Assembly: GCF_027942865.1 (NCBI RefSeq)
Contig: NC_134517.1
Span: forward strand, 17,242,009 to 17,306,008
Source of the DNA: Odontesthes bonariensis
Taxonomy: Eukaryota; Chordata; Actinopteri; Atheriniformes; Atherinopsidae
Reading direction: 5' to 3'
DNA: 64,000 bases
Every line of letters begins with the position of its first letter. Within the stretch, counting starts at the first letter, position 1. The notes below the pieces were generated by a model. That model did not search any database, had not been told where the DNA came from, and was given only the letters and a program-made list of their open reading frames with translations. Made by a program: the position numbers and the translations under genes. Shown here in pieces: positions 1 through 11,700 of this stretch.

Positions 1-3000
1 TGTTCAAGCCATACATCAGCAGTTCTCTCACAGAGGTCTGGGTGGAGGATCCGTACATACGGCACACCCACCAAGTAAGCGCGTTGTTTTCTTGTGGGTG
101 TTTCATCCTCCACATTGTAATTGTTTTGTTTTGTTTTGTTTTTTATACTGTTGCATTATGTTTTGTTAAAAGATTATTACCGTTGATTAGTTATTAATTT
201 TTGTCAGTGTTTGAATTGACATGTCAGTAAACTTCTTCTAGTTTAATCTCAGCTTTGCTTGATCATCCAGAGGAATACGCACTACTATATAATGGTTTAA
301 ATTTAAGAGCTTTAAGCTGGTTATTCTGTATTACACTCTTCTGAAGTACCTCTGAAGTAATATAGGTTTCATAACAGCGTTATTTCAGCTGGGATGTTGC
401 TAAATGATACGCACCTTTATTTTCAATGCTTTTCATCCAACTCACTTCAGTTTACTTAGCTCAATACAAGTCTGATAGATACGGTCCAGTTAATGCCAAC
501 TCTATTCCAATTCAGTCCAATTGATTATAGTTGTCTTCATACTGTATTATCCCAGTTTATAAAGAGCTGCGTAGCTAACGAAACTACCCGTCGTGTCTTC
601 GCTTCTATTCAATCCCCAGTTCTGGGCACGCAACGGGAGGCGGTAACGCCGGAGAGGAAAAAGCTCTTTTTATCAAATCAAATCAAAGTCAAATTTATTT
701 GTATAGCACATTTCATGTACAAACAATTCAAAGTGCTTTACATAAAATAAAAGCATTGCAGCAGGGAGTGGAAGATGCATTAAAAATACATAAAAGAATA
801 TAAAGAGAAACAAATAAAATAATTTAAATTAATTTAAAAACAAGCAACAGTCTGATTGAAAGTTATCAAGACTTCCACTTTCATTCAGAAAGTCGTTGAG
901 CTGGTTAAATACAACTTTCTCAATAATCTTGGATATAAAAGAGAGGTTAGAGACAGGTCTGTAGTTGTTCATCATAGAGGCGTCTAGAGTTCTCTTCTTT
1001 AATGGCAGCTGTCTTTAGTGACTTGGGAAAAATGCCTGATGCCAGTGAGCTGTTAACTATTTGTAGGAGATCACTTTCCACTGAGGTAAAAACAGTTTTT
1101 AAAAAGTCGGATGGTATTATGTCCAGAGTGCAAGTGGTTGATTTCAGATGCCGAACTGTTTCCTCTAGGATTTTTAAATTACCAACATTAAATTGTGACA
1201 TAACGTCAGAGTTATTTCTAGGTTTTAGAGACAGATTAGTTTTCTTGTTTGTCTGTGTTGCGTGAATGTTTTGTCTAATCGTTTTGATTTTTTGGCGAAA
1301 AAAGTTGGCAAATTCGTTGCATTTCTCTGTGGAGAGGAGGTGTGGGTTTGACTGTTTAGGAGGATTTGTGAGTTTTTCAACCATAGCAAACAGAGTTTGA
1401 GAATTGTTGACATTCTTATTAATCATTTCAGATAAATGCAGGTGTCTGGCTTTGCACAGCTCATTGTTATAACTACGCAGGCTTTCTTTGTACAGCTCAT
1501 AGTGAATCTGAAGCTTTGTTTTCCTCCATTTACGTTCAGCTTTCCTGCATTCTCTTTTCAGGTTTTTGACCGTAGTGGTGTTTCTCCATGGGGTTTTCTG
1601 TTTGATCAAGGTGCTCTTGATTCGTTTTTTTTTTTTTTTTAATATATTTTTTGGGGCTTTTTATGCCTTTAATGATAGGACAGTTGGAGAGAGACAGGAA
1701 GCAGGGGGCAGAGAGAGGGGGAAGACATGCAGCAAAGGACCATCCAGTGCGGGACTCGAACCGTGGCCCGCTGCAGCGAGGACTGTAGCCTCTGTACATG
1801 GGGCGGCTGCTTAACCCACTAAGCCACCGACCGCCCCGTGCTCTTGATTCTTATCGGTGCAACAGCTTCCATTACATTCAAAATTTTTAAGTTGAAATGA
1901 TCCAGCAGTCCTTCAACAGACTCTGCGCTCATTGTTGGTAATATAGCTATGGCCTCCCTAAACTGAGCACTTGCTGGTTGTTTGAACATTCTGAGTGATC
2001 AATAAATCAAATAAAATACAAAAATGGTCAGACAAGGCCAAATCAATAACCACAACAGAAGAAATATCAACACCTTTAGAAATGACCAGGTCCAGAATGT
2101 GACCTCGAAGGTGGGTAGGTTCTGTTACATGTTGCCACAAACCAAACATGTCCAGCACATAAGAAAATTCTTTGGCAGTACCATCCATCATGTTATCCAT
2201 GTGAATGTTAAAATCCCTGATCAAGATAAAATGGTTAAAATCAGTTGAAATAACAGACAATAATCCAGAAAATTCATCAATAAAACTTGCACAGTATCCT
2301 GGAGATCTGTAAATGATTAAGAACAGGATTTTAGGAACACCCTTTAAAATAAAACTAAGATCTTCAAAAGAAGGGAATTCACCAAATTAGGTGACAGGAA
2401 AACGCAGCAACACTAGGCAAAAGATACCTACTGTGTGGGAAAAAAGAAAAAGAACACAAAATTAACAACACCTATGAAGGCCTACGCATACACGGAGAGT
2501 AAAGAGAGCAGGGGAAAGAGAGGTGGTCAATGTTTCACTGGAGGCCCCCCCCCCCAGCAGTCGAGGCCTACGGCAGCAAGTAATGGCTCGAGTTCACCAG
2601 AGCTAGTCCGTACAGTAAGATTGATCAACATCTTAAACCAGTTCTAAAGTTGGAGAGGTTCTGCATGAATGCAAGTTTTCTGCATCATTCTTAAGCAGAA
2701 TGCGCCATATTTTACAGCATCCTGCCTTAGAATAATGAATAACAGGATTATATTAAAACAATTATTTTCGCAATATGGAAAAAATATATATAAAGAAATG
2801 CCAAATAAGCTGCTAACTGCTAGTCATCAATTAATTTTCCCTAATGAAATGTTTCTTAATGGATTTAACTCTTGCAGAAGAGTTTGTGTAAAATAAATAT
2901 AGGTTGTACTCATGAAATGTTATCGTTGAAGAATAAAGAACATTTTTTCTACAGTGTATAAATCATCTTGCGTCTTATAAATCTGTGCCAAGGTTTATAA

Positions 3001-3801
3001 TACATGAGAAAAAAGCCCCTCACCTCTCCACCTCTCCTCTCCTCCACAGTTGTACAACTTCCTGCGGTTCTGTGAGATGCTGCTAAAAGCCTCCTGCAAG
3101 GCAAAGAAGATCCACCTCCTCACTTCACAGGACGAAGTAGGTTGTTTAAATCGTCGGGCCTCACCGTGAAACGGGTGCAAAGCAGCTGTCTCCTCTTTGT
3201 TTGCGCTGTCGTTTGACTGATACGCATTCTGTCCGGCAGGCTGACAGTGGCCAGCAAAGCAGTGCTCTGGCTGAGCTGAAACAAAGTCTTAGCGCTCAGG
3301 GAGTGACTCTGGATCTTCAATACTCCTCTACTATCCACGACAGGGAGATCAGGTGCTAGTCTTCATTGGCAACACTCACATTTGAGTTTTTATTGCTGTA
3401 TTTTTTTTTACAATGGGAGTTTTACCTTGAGAAAGACATTTCCCTTTTTCTAACACACGGCCTTTATTTGTTTTTATCAGAGTAGCACACTTGCGAGCAT
3501 CAGTTGGGATTTTACTTTGTGACACTGAACAATCTCTCAATTATTTTTCTAGGTTTGACAATGGCTGGATCATAAAAATTGGAAGAGGGTTGGATTATTT
3601 CAAGAGGCCTAAAGTGAGACCGCACCTTCGTACTTAGAAATATTCACCAGTCGATCGCTGCCATTGTCGACGCATTAAGTTGTGGTTGTCTTCGTGTCCC
3701 CACAGGGCCGGTTCTCCATCGGATATTGTGATTATGATCTCCGGCAGTGCCAGGAAACCTCCGTAGAGATTTTCCACACCAAACACACAAAAACTCTATG
3801 A
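1..3801 (+). CDS. mitd1: MITD1 (MIT domain-containing protein 1), 3' part; five exons, 5' end outside the window
   Basis: Exons as read: 1-74 (frame starts at base 3), 3050-3136, 3240-3352, 3553-3613, 3706-3801 (stop TGA 3799-3801). All introns are GT..AG and the phases agree, giving 142 visible residues of a protein usually near 250. Recognisable MITD1 blocks are [47 protein letters not shown] and [13 protein letters not shown]. This is the C-terminal phospholipase-D-like, membrane-binding domain; the N-terminal MIT domain that binds ESCRT-III tails lies upstream. MITD1 acts at the midbody in the abscission step of cytokinesis (family knowledge). The first visible intron is 3 kb and filled with transposons. 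An ATTAAA at 4130-4135 is a possible poly(A) signal. Identity is firm; only the missing start is unknown. Confidence 0.93.
455..650. repeat. left fragment of an old interspersed repeat in the mitd1 intron
   Basis: A stretch rich in repeated CCAATTCAGTCCAATTG-like words. It resembles the 3' region of a common fish retroelement also seen near 60800-60900. The second half appears to resume at about 2399-2640, so the LINE at 655-2398 may have split it. Boundaries are approximate and the family name is not known. Confidence 0.35.
655..2398 (-). mobile_element. L2/CR1-like non-LTR retrotransposon (LINE), defective, minus strand
   Basis: Read on the minus strand, 1958-2260 encodes an apurinic-endonuclease piece with DFNIH and [12 protein letters not shown], the DFN and SDH signatures of non-LTR endonucleases. 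The usual G before DFN is replaced by R. Then 1000-1609 encodes the basic linker before the reverse transcriptase. After a frame change near 1000 the start of the RT domain follows ([20 protein letters not shown], about 870-1000). The rest of the RT is missing: an internal deletion near 845 joins the RT start to the 3' UTR. The 3' end (about 660-740) carries the motif GTGCTATACAAATAAA and a short TTTGAT-type tail repeat, as in L2/CR1 families. It is interrupted by a SINE at 1624-1837. It is dead as a coding unit. The clade is my inference. Confidence 0.75.
1624..1837 (-). mobile_element. tRNA-derived SINE nested in the LINE, minus strand
   Basis: The head on the minus strand is tRNA-like. A box A sequence TGGCTTAGTGG (complement of 1816-1826) and a box B sequence GGTTCGAGTCC (complement of 1752-1762) match the RNA polymerase III internal promoter consensus. 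The body ends in an A-rich tail, seen as the T-run starting at 1625. A perfect 13-bp target-site duplication GTGCTCTTGATTC flanks it at 1611-1623 and 1838-1850. The flanking LINE sequence reads through on both sides, so this inserted after the LINE did. No protein is encoded. Family name not assigned. Confidence 0.88.
2399..2640. repeat. right fragment of the interspersed repeat split by the LINE
   Basis: Contains a C-run at 2544-2553 followed by CAGCAGTCGAGGCCTACGGC. It is the same arrangement as CAGCAGTCTAGGCCTATAGC at about 61181-61202, so the two belong to one repeat family. It probably continues the fragment at 455-650. Confidence 0.4.
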
Positions 3802-4685
3802 GATTCGTGATGCCAAATGAATTCATAATGAATTGAATGACCTCCTTGCTCTAAAATCATTGACACATCTGCCTTAGAGGTCTGGACTGAAAGGAAAACA
3901 TTTAACCTGTCGCTGCACTGGTATGATGTGAACATCGGCTCATTTTACCATCACATCTTCTGTCTTTACTTTTAAGGGTTCTTTATGGTGCCTCTACTCT
4001 TTCCCTTTATTTTGTACTTAGTAAATCTACATAAATCTCTTCTGTAATTATGGTCTTATGCAGGGAGGATACTTTTAAATATGTTTTACCACCCTCTGGT
4101 GAAAAAGTTTTATGTATTTTCTAAAAATGATTAAAAAGATGCTTTTATATTACAGTGATTGCATGCTTTTTTTTATTGTAAATGTTAAACTCTAAAGACA
4201 ATACATTATTTTATACATGTATATATTCCCTGATTTTTTTATTTTTATTTTTTATTATTATTATTTTTTAATTTTTTATTTTTTTTAGTCATGGAGGGCC
4301 AGCTGACGACAATCCATTTGATTAAACCATTTTGAATGTTAAAACACACTTAGCAGATAAAGGCCACATACAAAAGCAGCACACAGGCTGTTTCAGCAAA
4401 ATATTAGTTCCACATTCTTTATTCAGTGCAGCTTGTACAACAGAGAGGAGTTTGTGTATGTTAATGGTATTTTTCATGGGCATAAAAAGAGTGCTTTGAG
4501 AGCACATTTAAGAAAAAAAAAGTTTTTAAAAAGCAGATTTAACAGAACGAGGCATGATAACCACCGTGGTGAAGAAGGTATACGAGTAACGGAATCAACC
4601 GCATAAAAAGTTACATTTTGCTGATGCTAAATGTTGTTTTGTTTCAGATAATATTATGCTGTTGGTACAGTTCACGTCTTGTGTG
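3802..4685 (+). other. mitd1 3' UTR and downstream AT-rich DNA, no gene seen
   Basis: Directly follows the mitd1 stop. Long T-rich runs occur at 4230-4290. A possible ATTAAA poly(A) signal lies at 4130-4135, about 330 nt past the stop. No coding segment or structured RNA was recognised. Confidence 0.5.
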
Positions 4686-4689
4686 TCGT

Positions 4690-4875
4690 TTTTCATTTGT
4701 TTGCCTTTTCACTGTCCACCTATATATCCATACAACAATTTTCCATAAATGATTCATCCAATTCAGGGTGGCATCGTGGTTGGGGACTATCCCAGTTGCC
4801 ATCAGGAGAGAGTCGGTTCAGTCCATCACAAGGCCACACAGACACAAACAACCATACGCACTCACACTAAGGTTT
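4690..4875. repeat. diverged copy of a common fish interspersed repeat
   Basis: Shows the word order typical of a widespread teleost repeat: ATCCAATTCAGGGTGGCA, GGGGACTATCCCAGTTGCCA, a shared CACAAGGCCACACAGACA block, then CATACGCACTCACAC. It is heavily mutated and no coding capacity is visible. The assignment rests on memory of such repeats, not on a library search. Confidence 0.5.
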
Positions 4876-5084
4876 TTCTCTCTTTCTTTTGTGTGTGTGT
4901 GTGTGTTGAAAATTTAATTTTGAACTATTTTGACATGGTTGTATTGTTATGCAGTCAGCAGCCTTCTTAAGTCTTACTGTACTAAATTTTCAACTTTTGC
5001 GTCTGAGGCACAAGTGCAATTAAAAAACAGCGTAGCCAATCCCAACTTATGTACTTTGGGGGGGCTTTTTAAGGTTATAGGTTT

Positions 5085-5790
5085 TTAGTTTATTCTTTCC
5101 ATTCCATGTTTTGATCACTTCAGCTCTCGGAGTTTGTTTATGATCATTACTTTGATTTTTGTTCTATGCTCTGATTTACTTATTCTTAAAGCCTTGGTTT
5201 AGTTCTGTGTGGGTTCTGGTATTTAGTTTGAACTTTATTCTTTCTCTATTCGCCTCTAGCCTTCAGTCCTCTGTGTTATGATGGTGTATTCTTGTTTTCT
5301 TTTCGGTTTTTCTCTTGTTTAGTTTTCAGCTTTCGTCTCCCAAGTGCTTAATTTTGTGTCATCCTGTGTTATATTCTGATCGTATACGTGTTCAAATCTA
5401 ATTTGAGTTTGTATTCCACGTGTGTTCCGTTTAGTCTCGTTATTTTCAGTCTTTAGTTTAGTTTTCTTCTGTTCTTGTCATTACCCCTAGATGTCCTCAG
5501 TTGTCTTGGTCTTGTGCCTTTGGTCTCCAGTCACTCCTGTCTACTCACCTGTTTTCTGTCTGCTCATCAACCCTCCCAGTATGTTGAGCTCTCTGCTCTC
5601 TTCAGTCATTGGCCAGTTTGTCCTTGGCTCCTCCCCTTTGATTTCACTGTTATGCATCTTCTTTAGGCTTTACTTTTTTGTTTCAGATCGCCTTTTTCAT
5701 GCTTTTTGTTTGATCGATGAAGATTTTTTTTTATGCTTCATTTGGCCAATCTGCATGTTGGTCCACCTCCACCTCTTTAACCATGGTTCC
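5085..5790. repeat. probable decayed retroelement untranslated region
   Basis: A long pyrimidine-rich tract full of GTTTAGTTTTC-like words, followed by a CCCCTAGATGTCCTCA block and CACCTGTTTTCTGTCTGC. The composition resembles non-coding ends of common fish retroelements. The predicted short open frames here are low-complexity and are not believable proteins. Confidence 0.3.
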
Positions 5791-7480
5791 CATCATTGAG
5801 GCACACATATACACCACCTGATCCTAGCTATTGACAACATATGCAGGATCTTGATCAACGGATGGAGCCGCAGAAAAAATGAGGTGTTCAAGCTGTAATA
5901 GACGTCACATCAACACTTTCAACCGTTTCAGTTGAGGGGAACATTCTCCCAGCAGATCCATTTCAATTTGCTGTAGATTTAGTCAATTCTAAAAGCATGG
6001 TGAAACCATTTCATGTGCACGTCCAGTGTCCTTTCACAACATTTTATCCAAACGTCACAAACAGTGGTGAAAACTGCAGCTTCATCAGGCGCAACACCTC
6101 TTTTCTATTGCGTTTTCAAACAGCTTTTTCCACTGTCGCCGGCTTCGGGCTCCGAAACACACCACTGCCACGAAACATGGCAGCTATTAAAATTCGGAGT
6201 TTACATATTAACATGGCATTCCCCCGCATTCATGAATAACCCACTGTGACATTCAGTTAATGATTGACATAAAAACCTGAATAAATAAAAAAAAAATAGT
6301 AGTCAGGTATACCTGATGTAATGTGTATGTGGAAAAGGCCATTGTGCAGCCATTAGGTGTGTCTGGCACTTCTCGTTTAAGGGTTTTGGATGTCTCGTGC
6401 ATTCTGAGATGAATCGAATGTGATTGCAGTGGAATTTTGAGACACGAAAAAGTTTTCCTGACAAAAATGATAAGGCTGAAATTTTTCGCGAGAAACTCTG
6501 TTTGAATGAGCGGTAGCTCTCTTGGGTTCACACAACGTCGAGATCAGATTATATATCGGCCTTAATCTCGATGGGCACAGTCCTCATCTGCACTGACATG
6601 AAGAAATTATAATCCGTCTGGAAAATCTCATGAACCAGAGACAATCATATACAGCGACGAACGTCAGTACCTTTGTTTTTCTGCTGCTGGTGGGACAAAG
6701 GCAGTGGTGCAAGAGGCGGATGTCCTTCATATGTAGATTAGAAACAGATTAATGAATGGAGCGTAGCCTTAGAGTCTGATGTCAATGTGGTATGTTAACA
6801 TGGAGATGTTTTTTGTTGCATGTAATGCGGATGTCAGTGACTGGATTTATTTTCTGGTGGATGAGACGAGGATTTGTGCGATGAGGGGCCTCATCAGCGA
6901 AGCTGCTCGGTCCACGCAGCCAGGCACACGAATGTAGATGCAGCGGTTTGCTTTTCAGCTGCCGCTGCCCTCCCTCTCACTGACTGCAGCCCAGTGGCCT
7001 AGATACCGCTTCCATGTCTGACTGTGCAGGAAGTTGTACGGCAATACCACTGGCTTATTTTACTGTAGGTAAAACAGCACTGCATTACCTGAGAAAAACA
7101 CTTGTAAATGAGTACGTTTCTTATCAAAAAGTATGCATTTGCACATACAAGGAATTCTAATAAACAGATATTTGTGCAAAACAGATGGAAAAATTAAACG
7201 GATGTGGAAATAAATAAAGCGAATCAAACTAATAATATGAGCATAACAGATTGAAAAATAACTCTAAGCGCAGGATTAAAAATTTCTTCAGAAAAAAACC
7301 CGAATACAAAATCCACCAATTTTGTCAAAATCATTACAAATCATAGTTATATTTGCAGAATCTAGAAGTTTCTTTAACCTTTTCTATTGAAGGTTTCTCA
7401 TAGATATAACTTCAAATTCTTTGAAGATTGCAGGAGTTATTATACTAATGGCATGTTTCACCTCTCTTCAAAAGTTTCCG
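5791..7480. other. intergenic DNA, nothing recognised
   Basis: No gene-like exon, RNA gene or clear transposon was recognised. The segment 5990-6240 has a higher GC content and short open frames in two registers, but no splice logic or family match. It could be an old transposon relic or a conserved non-coding element. Confidence 0.4.
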
Positions 7481-8041
7481 GTGGGAATAAAGCAAAGCAA
7501 GTTTATTTGTATTTCACAATTCAACAACAAGGTGATTCAAAGTGCTTTACAGAGACATTAAAACAGTAGAAATAAAAAGCAAGATTTAAATCTTAAACAA
7601 AAAAGAAAGATATAAGACCAATAGATAAAATCAGTAGTTAAAATGTGATTAAGTTTTGAAACTCAAGCTTCAGATTTGGAGCTTTATTCAAATGCAGCTG
7701 AAAATAGGTGTGTCTTCAACCTGGACTTAAATACACCGAGTGTTTCAGCTGATCTGAGGCTTTCTGGGAGTTATTCCAGACATGTGGAGCATAGAAGCTG
7801 AATGCAGCTTTTCCATGTCTGGTTCTGACTCTGGGAACTGATAAAAGACCAGATCCAGATGACCCGAGGGGTCACTATTTTGGCCTTAGTGAGGACTCGA
7901 GCAGCAGAGTTCTGAATGAGCAGAAGTTGTCAAACTGACTTTTTAGGTAGACCTGTAAAGATGCTGTTACAGTAATCAAGCCTACTAAAGATGAATGCAT
8001 GGACTGGTTTTTCCAGGTCTTGCTGAGACATCAGATCTTTT
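7481..8041 (-). mobile_element. 3' end of an L2/CR1-like LINE, first part (split by an L1)
   Basis: On the minus strand 7925-8030 encodes QQDLEKPVHAFIFSRLDYCN, the C-terminal part of the reverse transcriptase ORF of fish L2-like LINEs, followed by decayed coding sequence and a 3' UTR. The 3' end (7481-7560) has the TACAAATAAAC motif and a CTTTG-type tail. The element is cut at 8041 by the L1 and resumes at 11561. A second copy of its 3' end lies at about 37066-37250. Confidence 0.75.
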
Positions 8042-11000
8042 TTTTTTTTTTTTAATTTCTTTTTTTTTTTTTTGTAAATATGTTTTATTGATTTTCTGGA
8101 ATTTTTTACCCACAAGAATACAGCACATGTACATGTTCTATCCATTTACAGTCATTTCTAAAACACAGGGTACAATGTTCATCAGTTACATTGGAGTTCA
8201 CCCTGTCCATCTTACCCCCACCTCCCACCCATAGGGCTGCAGGTTCCTAAACACACTCAATTTACTTAAGCAACCAAATGAAAACTAGAAAAAAAAAAGA
8301 AGACAACCAGGAGAAAAAAAAAAAAAAAAAAAAAAAAAAGGGAAATAAATACATACAAACTTGAAATAATAGAAGGGGGGAAATTCCACCAATGCAAAAG
8401 GTCATGTATTTTGTTCAAGTCTTCTCATTATCAAGGGGTTCTTGTAATCAGTCATAATAATCAAGAAAGGGCCTCCATACCTTGAGAAATGATTGGGAAG
8501 ATCCTTTAAGTGTGTACTTGATTTTTTCTAACTTTAAGAAGTACATGGTGTCTTTGACCCAGTGAGAAAAGGATGGAGGCGTGTGTTGCTTCCATTTTAA
8601 AAGAATCAAGCGTCTTGCAAGGAGTGTAGTGAAAGCTATGACAACGCAAGCTTTAGTCGGTAGGGCAGCTCTAGATTCCTCAGATGTTACACCAAAGAGG
8701 GCACAAATCGGGTCGGGATCTAATCGGGTTCCAAACATCTCACTGAGGGCCTTAAAAATACTTGTCCAAAAGGTAGAAAGGTTCGGACATAGCCAGAACA
8801 TGTGCATTAAATCTGCAGGTTGACCCCTACATCGAGGGCATAATGAGTCAAGGTTCGGATAAATCCTTGCCAACCTAGCCCTGGTAAAGTGAACTCTGTG
8901 TACGACTTTCAGTTGGATTAGGCCGTGTTTAGCAGATGTAGATGATGTATGTATCAGATTTAAGACGGACTTCCACTGATCATCTCTGAAAACTACTCCA
9001 AGGTCAGAATCCCAGGCCTTCCTTAGGTTTTCCGTCGAGTGTGGGTCAATTTTCTGAATGAGGTCATAGATCTGGGCGATCAGTCCTGTACTGTCTGATT
9101 TCAGTCCTAGAATACAGTCTGTATGGGATTTTATGGGTTTATTTGGAAATGAGTGGAACATCTTTTGTACGAATCTTCTAACCTGTAAATAACGGAAGAA
9201 ATCGTTTTTAGGTAGATTGTAGGCTTGGGATATTTGCGAAAAAGATGCAAATGTATCCTGTATGTATAAGTTACAGATTGATTTGATCCCTTTATCGAAC
9301 TATTGGGTAAATGTAGGGTCTGTATAAGAGGGAGTAAACATGTGGTTCAACTTAATAGGGGAGAGGATAGAAGGGCCTTGTATTCCAAAATGTTTTCTAA
9401 ATTGAGCCCAAATTTTTATAGAATGGTTAACTATTGTATTTGAAGTCAAATTATTACAGATGAGGGGCAAGGCTGCGCAAATTACTGAACCTAAGTGATA
9501 TTGGTATGATGAGAGTTCCAATTGCACCCAGTCTGCCCTTCCTGTGATTGGTTCATCTTCAAGCCAGTAGATTAATTTTTGAAAGTTGCATGCCCAATAA
9601 TAAAAAAGGAAATTTGGCAATGCTAGCCCTCCTGAGTGTTTTGGTCTTTGGAGGTGGATCTTGCTGATACGACTGGGTTTACTACTCCATATGAAAGAGA
9701 TAATGATTTTATCAAGCGTTTTAAAGAAAGATTTTTTTAATCAAAATCGGGATGTTTTGGAAGAGATAGAAATTTAGGCAATACTATCATTTTGATAAGG
9801 TTAACACGTCCAGCTATTGATAGTGGTAGAGAGGTCCATCTATTCATGTCCTGTTTACAGCTGTTAAGGAGAGCAGTGAAATTCTTTGTAAAAGTAGTAG
9901 ATAAAGTGCGGGTAATCTCAATTCCCAAGTATTTAAAGCCATTTTGGGTAATTTTAAAGGGGGGAGGGCTAGAGAGAGGAGCATCTGTTTCAGCTTTTAA
10001 GGAAAACATTTCGCTCTTTTGCAAAGTCAACTTGTATCCTGAGAATCTTCCAAATTGTTTCAGAATGTCTAGAATGGAGGGAAGTGATGAGGCTGGTTCA
10101 GAGACGTATAGAAGTAAGTCATCGGCGTATAAAGATACTTTGAATTCTAAGCCGTCCCGCTGTATGCCTTTGAAACTCCTACAGAGTCGCAGTGCTATTG
10201 CTAGAGGTTCAATTGAAATTGCAAAAAGGAGGGGGGACAGAGGACACCCCTGTCTTGTCCCCCTTCCAAGAGGAAAATAAGCAGACTGTATATTATTAGA
10301 AATTACCGATGCTAGAGGGGAGGAGTAAAGCAATTTGACCCAAGCGACGAACTCTTCTTTAAAACCAAATCTGCGAAGGGTGAAAAATAAGTGGTTCCAT
10401 TCGACCCGGTTAAAAGCTTTTTCTGCGTCGAGTGAAATTACTACCTCAGGATATTTTGACCGAGCCGAGTGGATTATATTAAATAGCTTTCTCAAATTAG
10501 AATACAAATGGATAAATCCTGTTTGATCGGGCGAGATAATATTGGGAATTGCACTCTCAAGGCGCCTAGCTAAGACCTTAGATAATACTTTAAAGTCGAC
10601 ATTTAGCAATGAGATTGGTCGATATGATGAACATAAAAGCGGATCTTTATCTTTCTTTGCAAGTAGAGAGATTGAGGCTTGTCTCAGCGTCATAGGGAGA
10701 GTCCCTAGTGAGAGTGCTTCTTTAAACATTGCTTGGAGTGTTGGTGCTAATTGCAGGGAAAACTTTTTATAAAATTCACATGTAAACCCGTCAGGGCCAG
10801 GTGATTTGTTATTTTGCATGTATTTTATAGCCGTAACAATTTCGGAAATTGAGATGTCCGCACCCAGTTTGGAATTTTGGTCCTCAGACACAGCAGGGAG
10901 AGTCAGATTTTCAAAGAAATTACGAGGGAGATCGGAGTCACTACTGCATTCCGATGTGTAAAGGTCGGAGTAGAATTGCAAGAACGTGTTATTTATGTCA

Positions 11001-11560
11001 CCGTGGTCTGTCAGTATCTCACCCGTATTTGACTGAATCTTTGTAATTGAGCGAGAGGCAGCTGCCTGACGAGCTTGCATAGCTAGTAGTCTACTCGCTT
11101 TGTCCCCGAACTCGTAAGTGTTGTGCCGAGCCTTTATAATGAGACGTGTTGCTTCATCAGTGGTTAACAGGTCAAGTTCAGTTTTTAGTCTTAGGTGGTC
11201 TTTATAGAGGTCTGGGGTGGGGCTTTGAGCATATTTTATGTCAATATCTGATATTTGTTGAGAGATATTTTGTAATCTTGATTTTTTTTCTTTTATACGT
11301 GTGGAGGCGAAGACTATGATTTGTCCTCGAATGTATACTTTAAGAGTCTCCCATAGTGTCGCCTGTGTAATCTCTGGGGAGGTATTTGTCTCCAGAAAAA
11401 AGTCAATTTGGGATGAAATGAATTCTACAAATTTCTCATCTGATAGCAGAAGGGGGTTGAGCCTCCAAATCCTATTGGAGGGAGGGCGGTTTGGGAGGTC
11501 CAAATCAAAGAAGATGGCGCCATGATCTGATATTACAATACTAGTATATGAACACATTCT
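8042..11560 (-). mobile_element. 5'-truncated L1-clade LINE with degraded ORF2, minus strand
   Basis: A 16-bp target-site duplication AGACATCAGATCTTTT lies at 8026-8041 and 11561-11576, with a poly(A) tail seen as T-runs at 8042-8075. The element begins inside the endonuclease (SDHGAIFFDL near 11500). The longest open frame, 9737-11566, holds most of the reverse transcriptase: PGPDGFTCEFYKKF, SYRPISLLNVDFK, DAEKAFNRVEW, GTRQGCPLSPLLFAI and YADDLLLYV (near 10120). Frames then shift near 9737-9760 at an A-rich run and again before 9161. Pieces at 9300-9620 and 8448-9161 carry the C-terminal region, including the cysteine/histidine knuckle CPRCRG..H....C near 8820-8860. No ORF1 or 5' UTR is present, so the copy cannot be autonomous. 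Swimmer/Tx1-like L1 is the likely group. Confidence 0.9.
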
Positions 11561-11700
11561 AGACATCAGATCTTTTAACCTTGATATATTCTTAAGGTGA
11601 TAGTAGGCTTACTTTGTTATTGCCTTAATGCTTTTTTCCAAATTTAGGTCTGAGTCCATCACTACAGTCAGATTTCTGGCCTGGTTGGTAGTTTTTTAAA
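11561..11700 (-). mobile_element. L2/CR1-like LINE 3' end, second part after the L1 insertion
   Basis: Continues the element of 7481-8041 across the L1. It starts with the second copy of the 16-bp duplication and runs through about 11700, where similarity to the fish LINE ends. No intact coding frame remains. Confidence 0.55.

Noticed and set aside
5997..6249. Overlapping open frames of 78-80 residues as a small gene
   Set aside because: No splice signals, no family resemblance, and two frames are equally open.
9792..11525. Series of + strand open frames of 60-160 residues
   Set aside because: They are shadows of the L1 reverse transcriptase on the minus strand.
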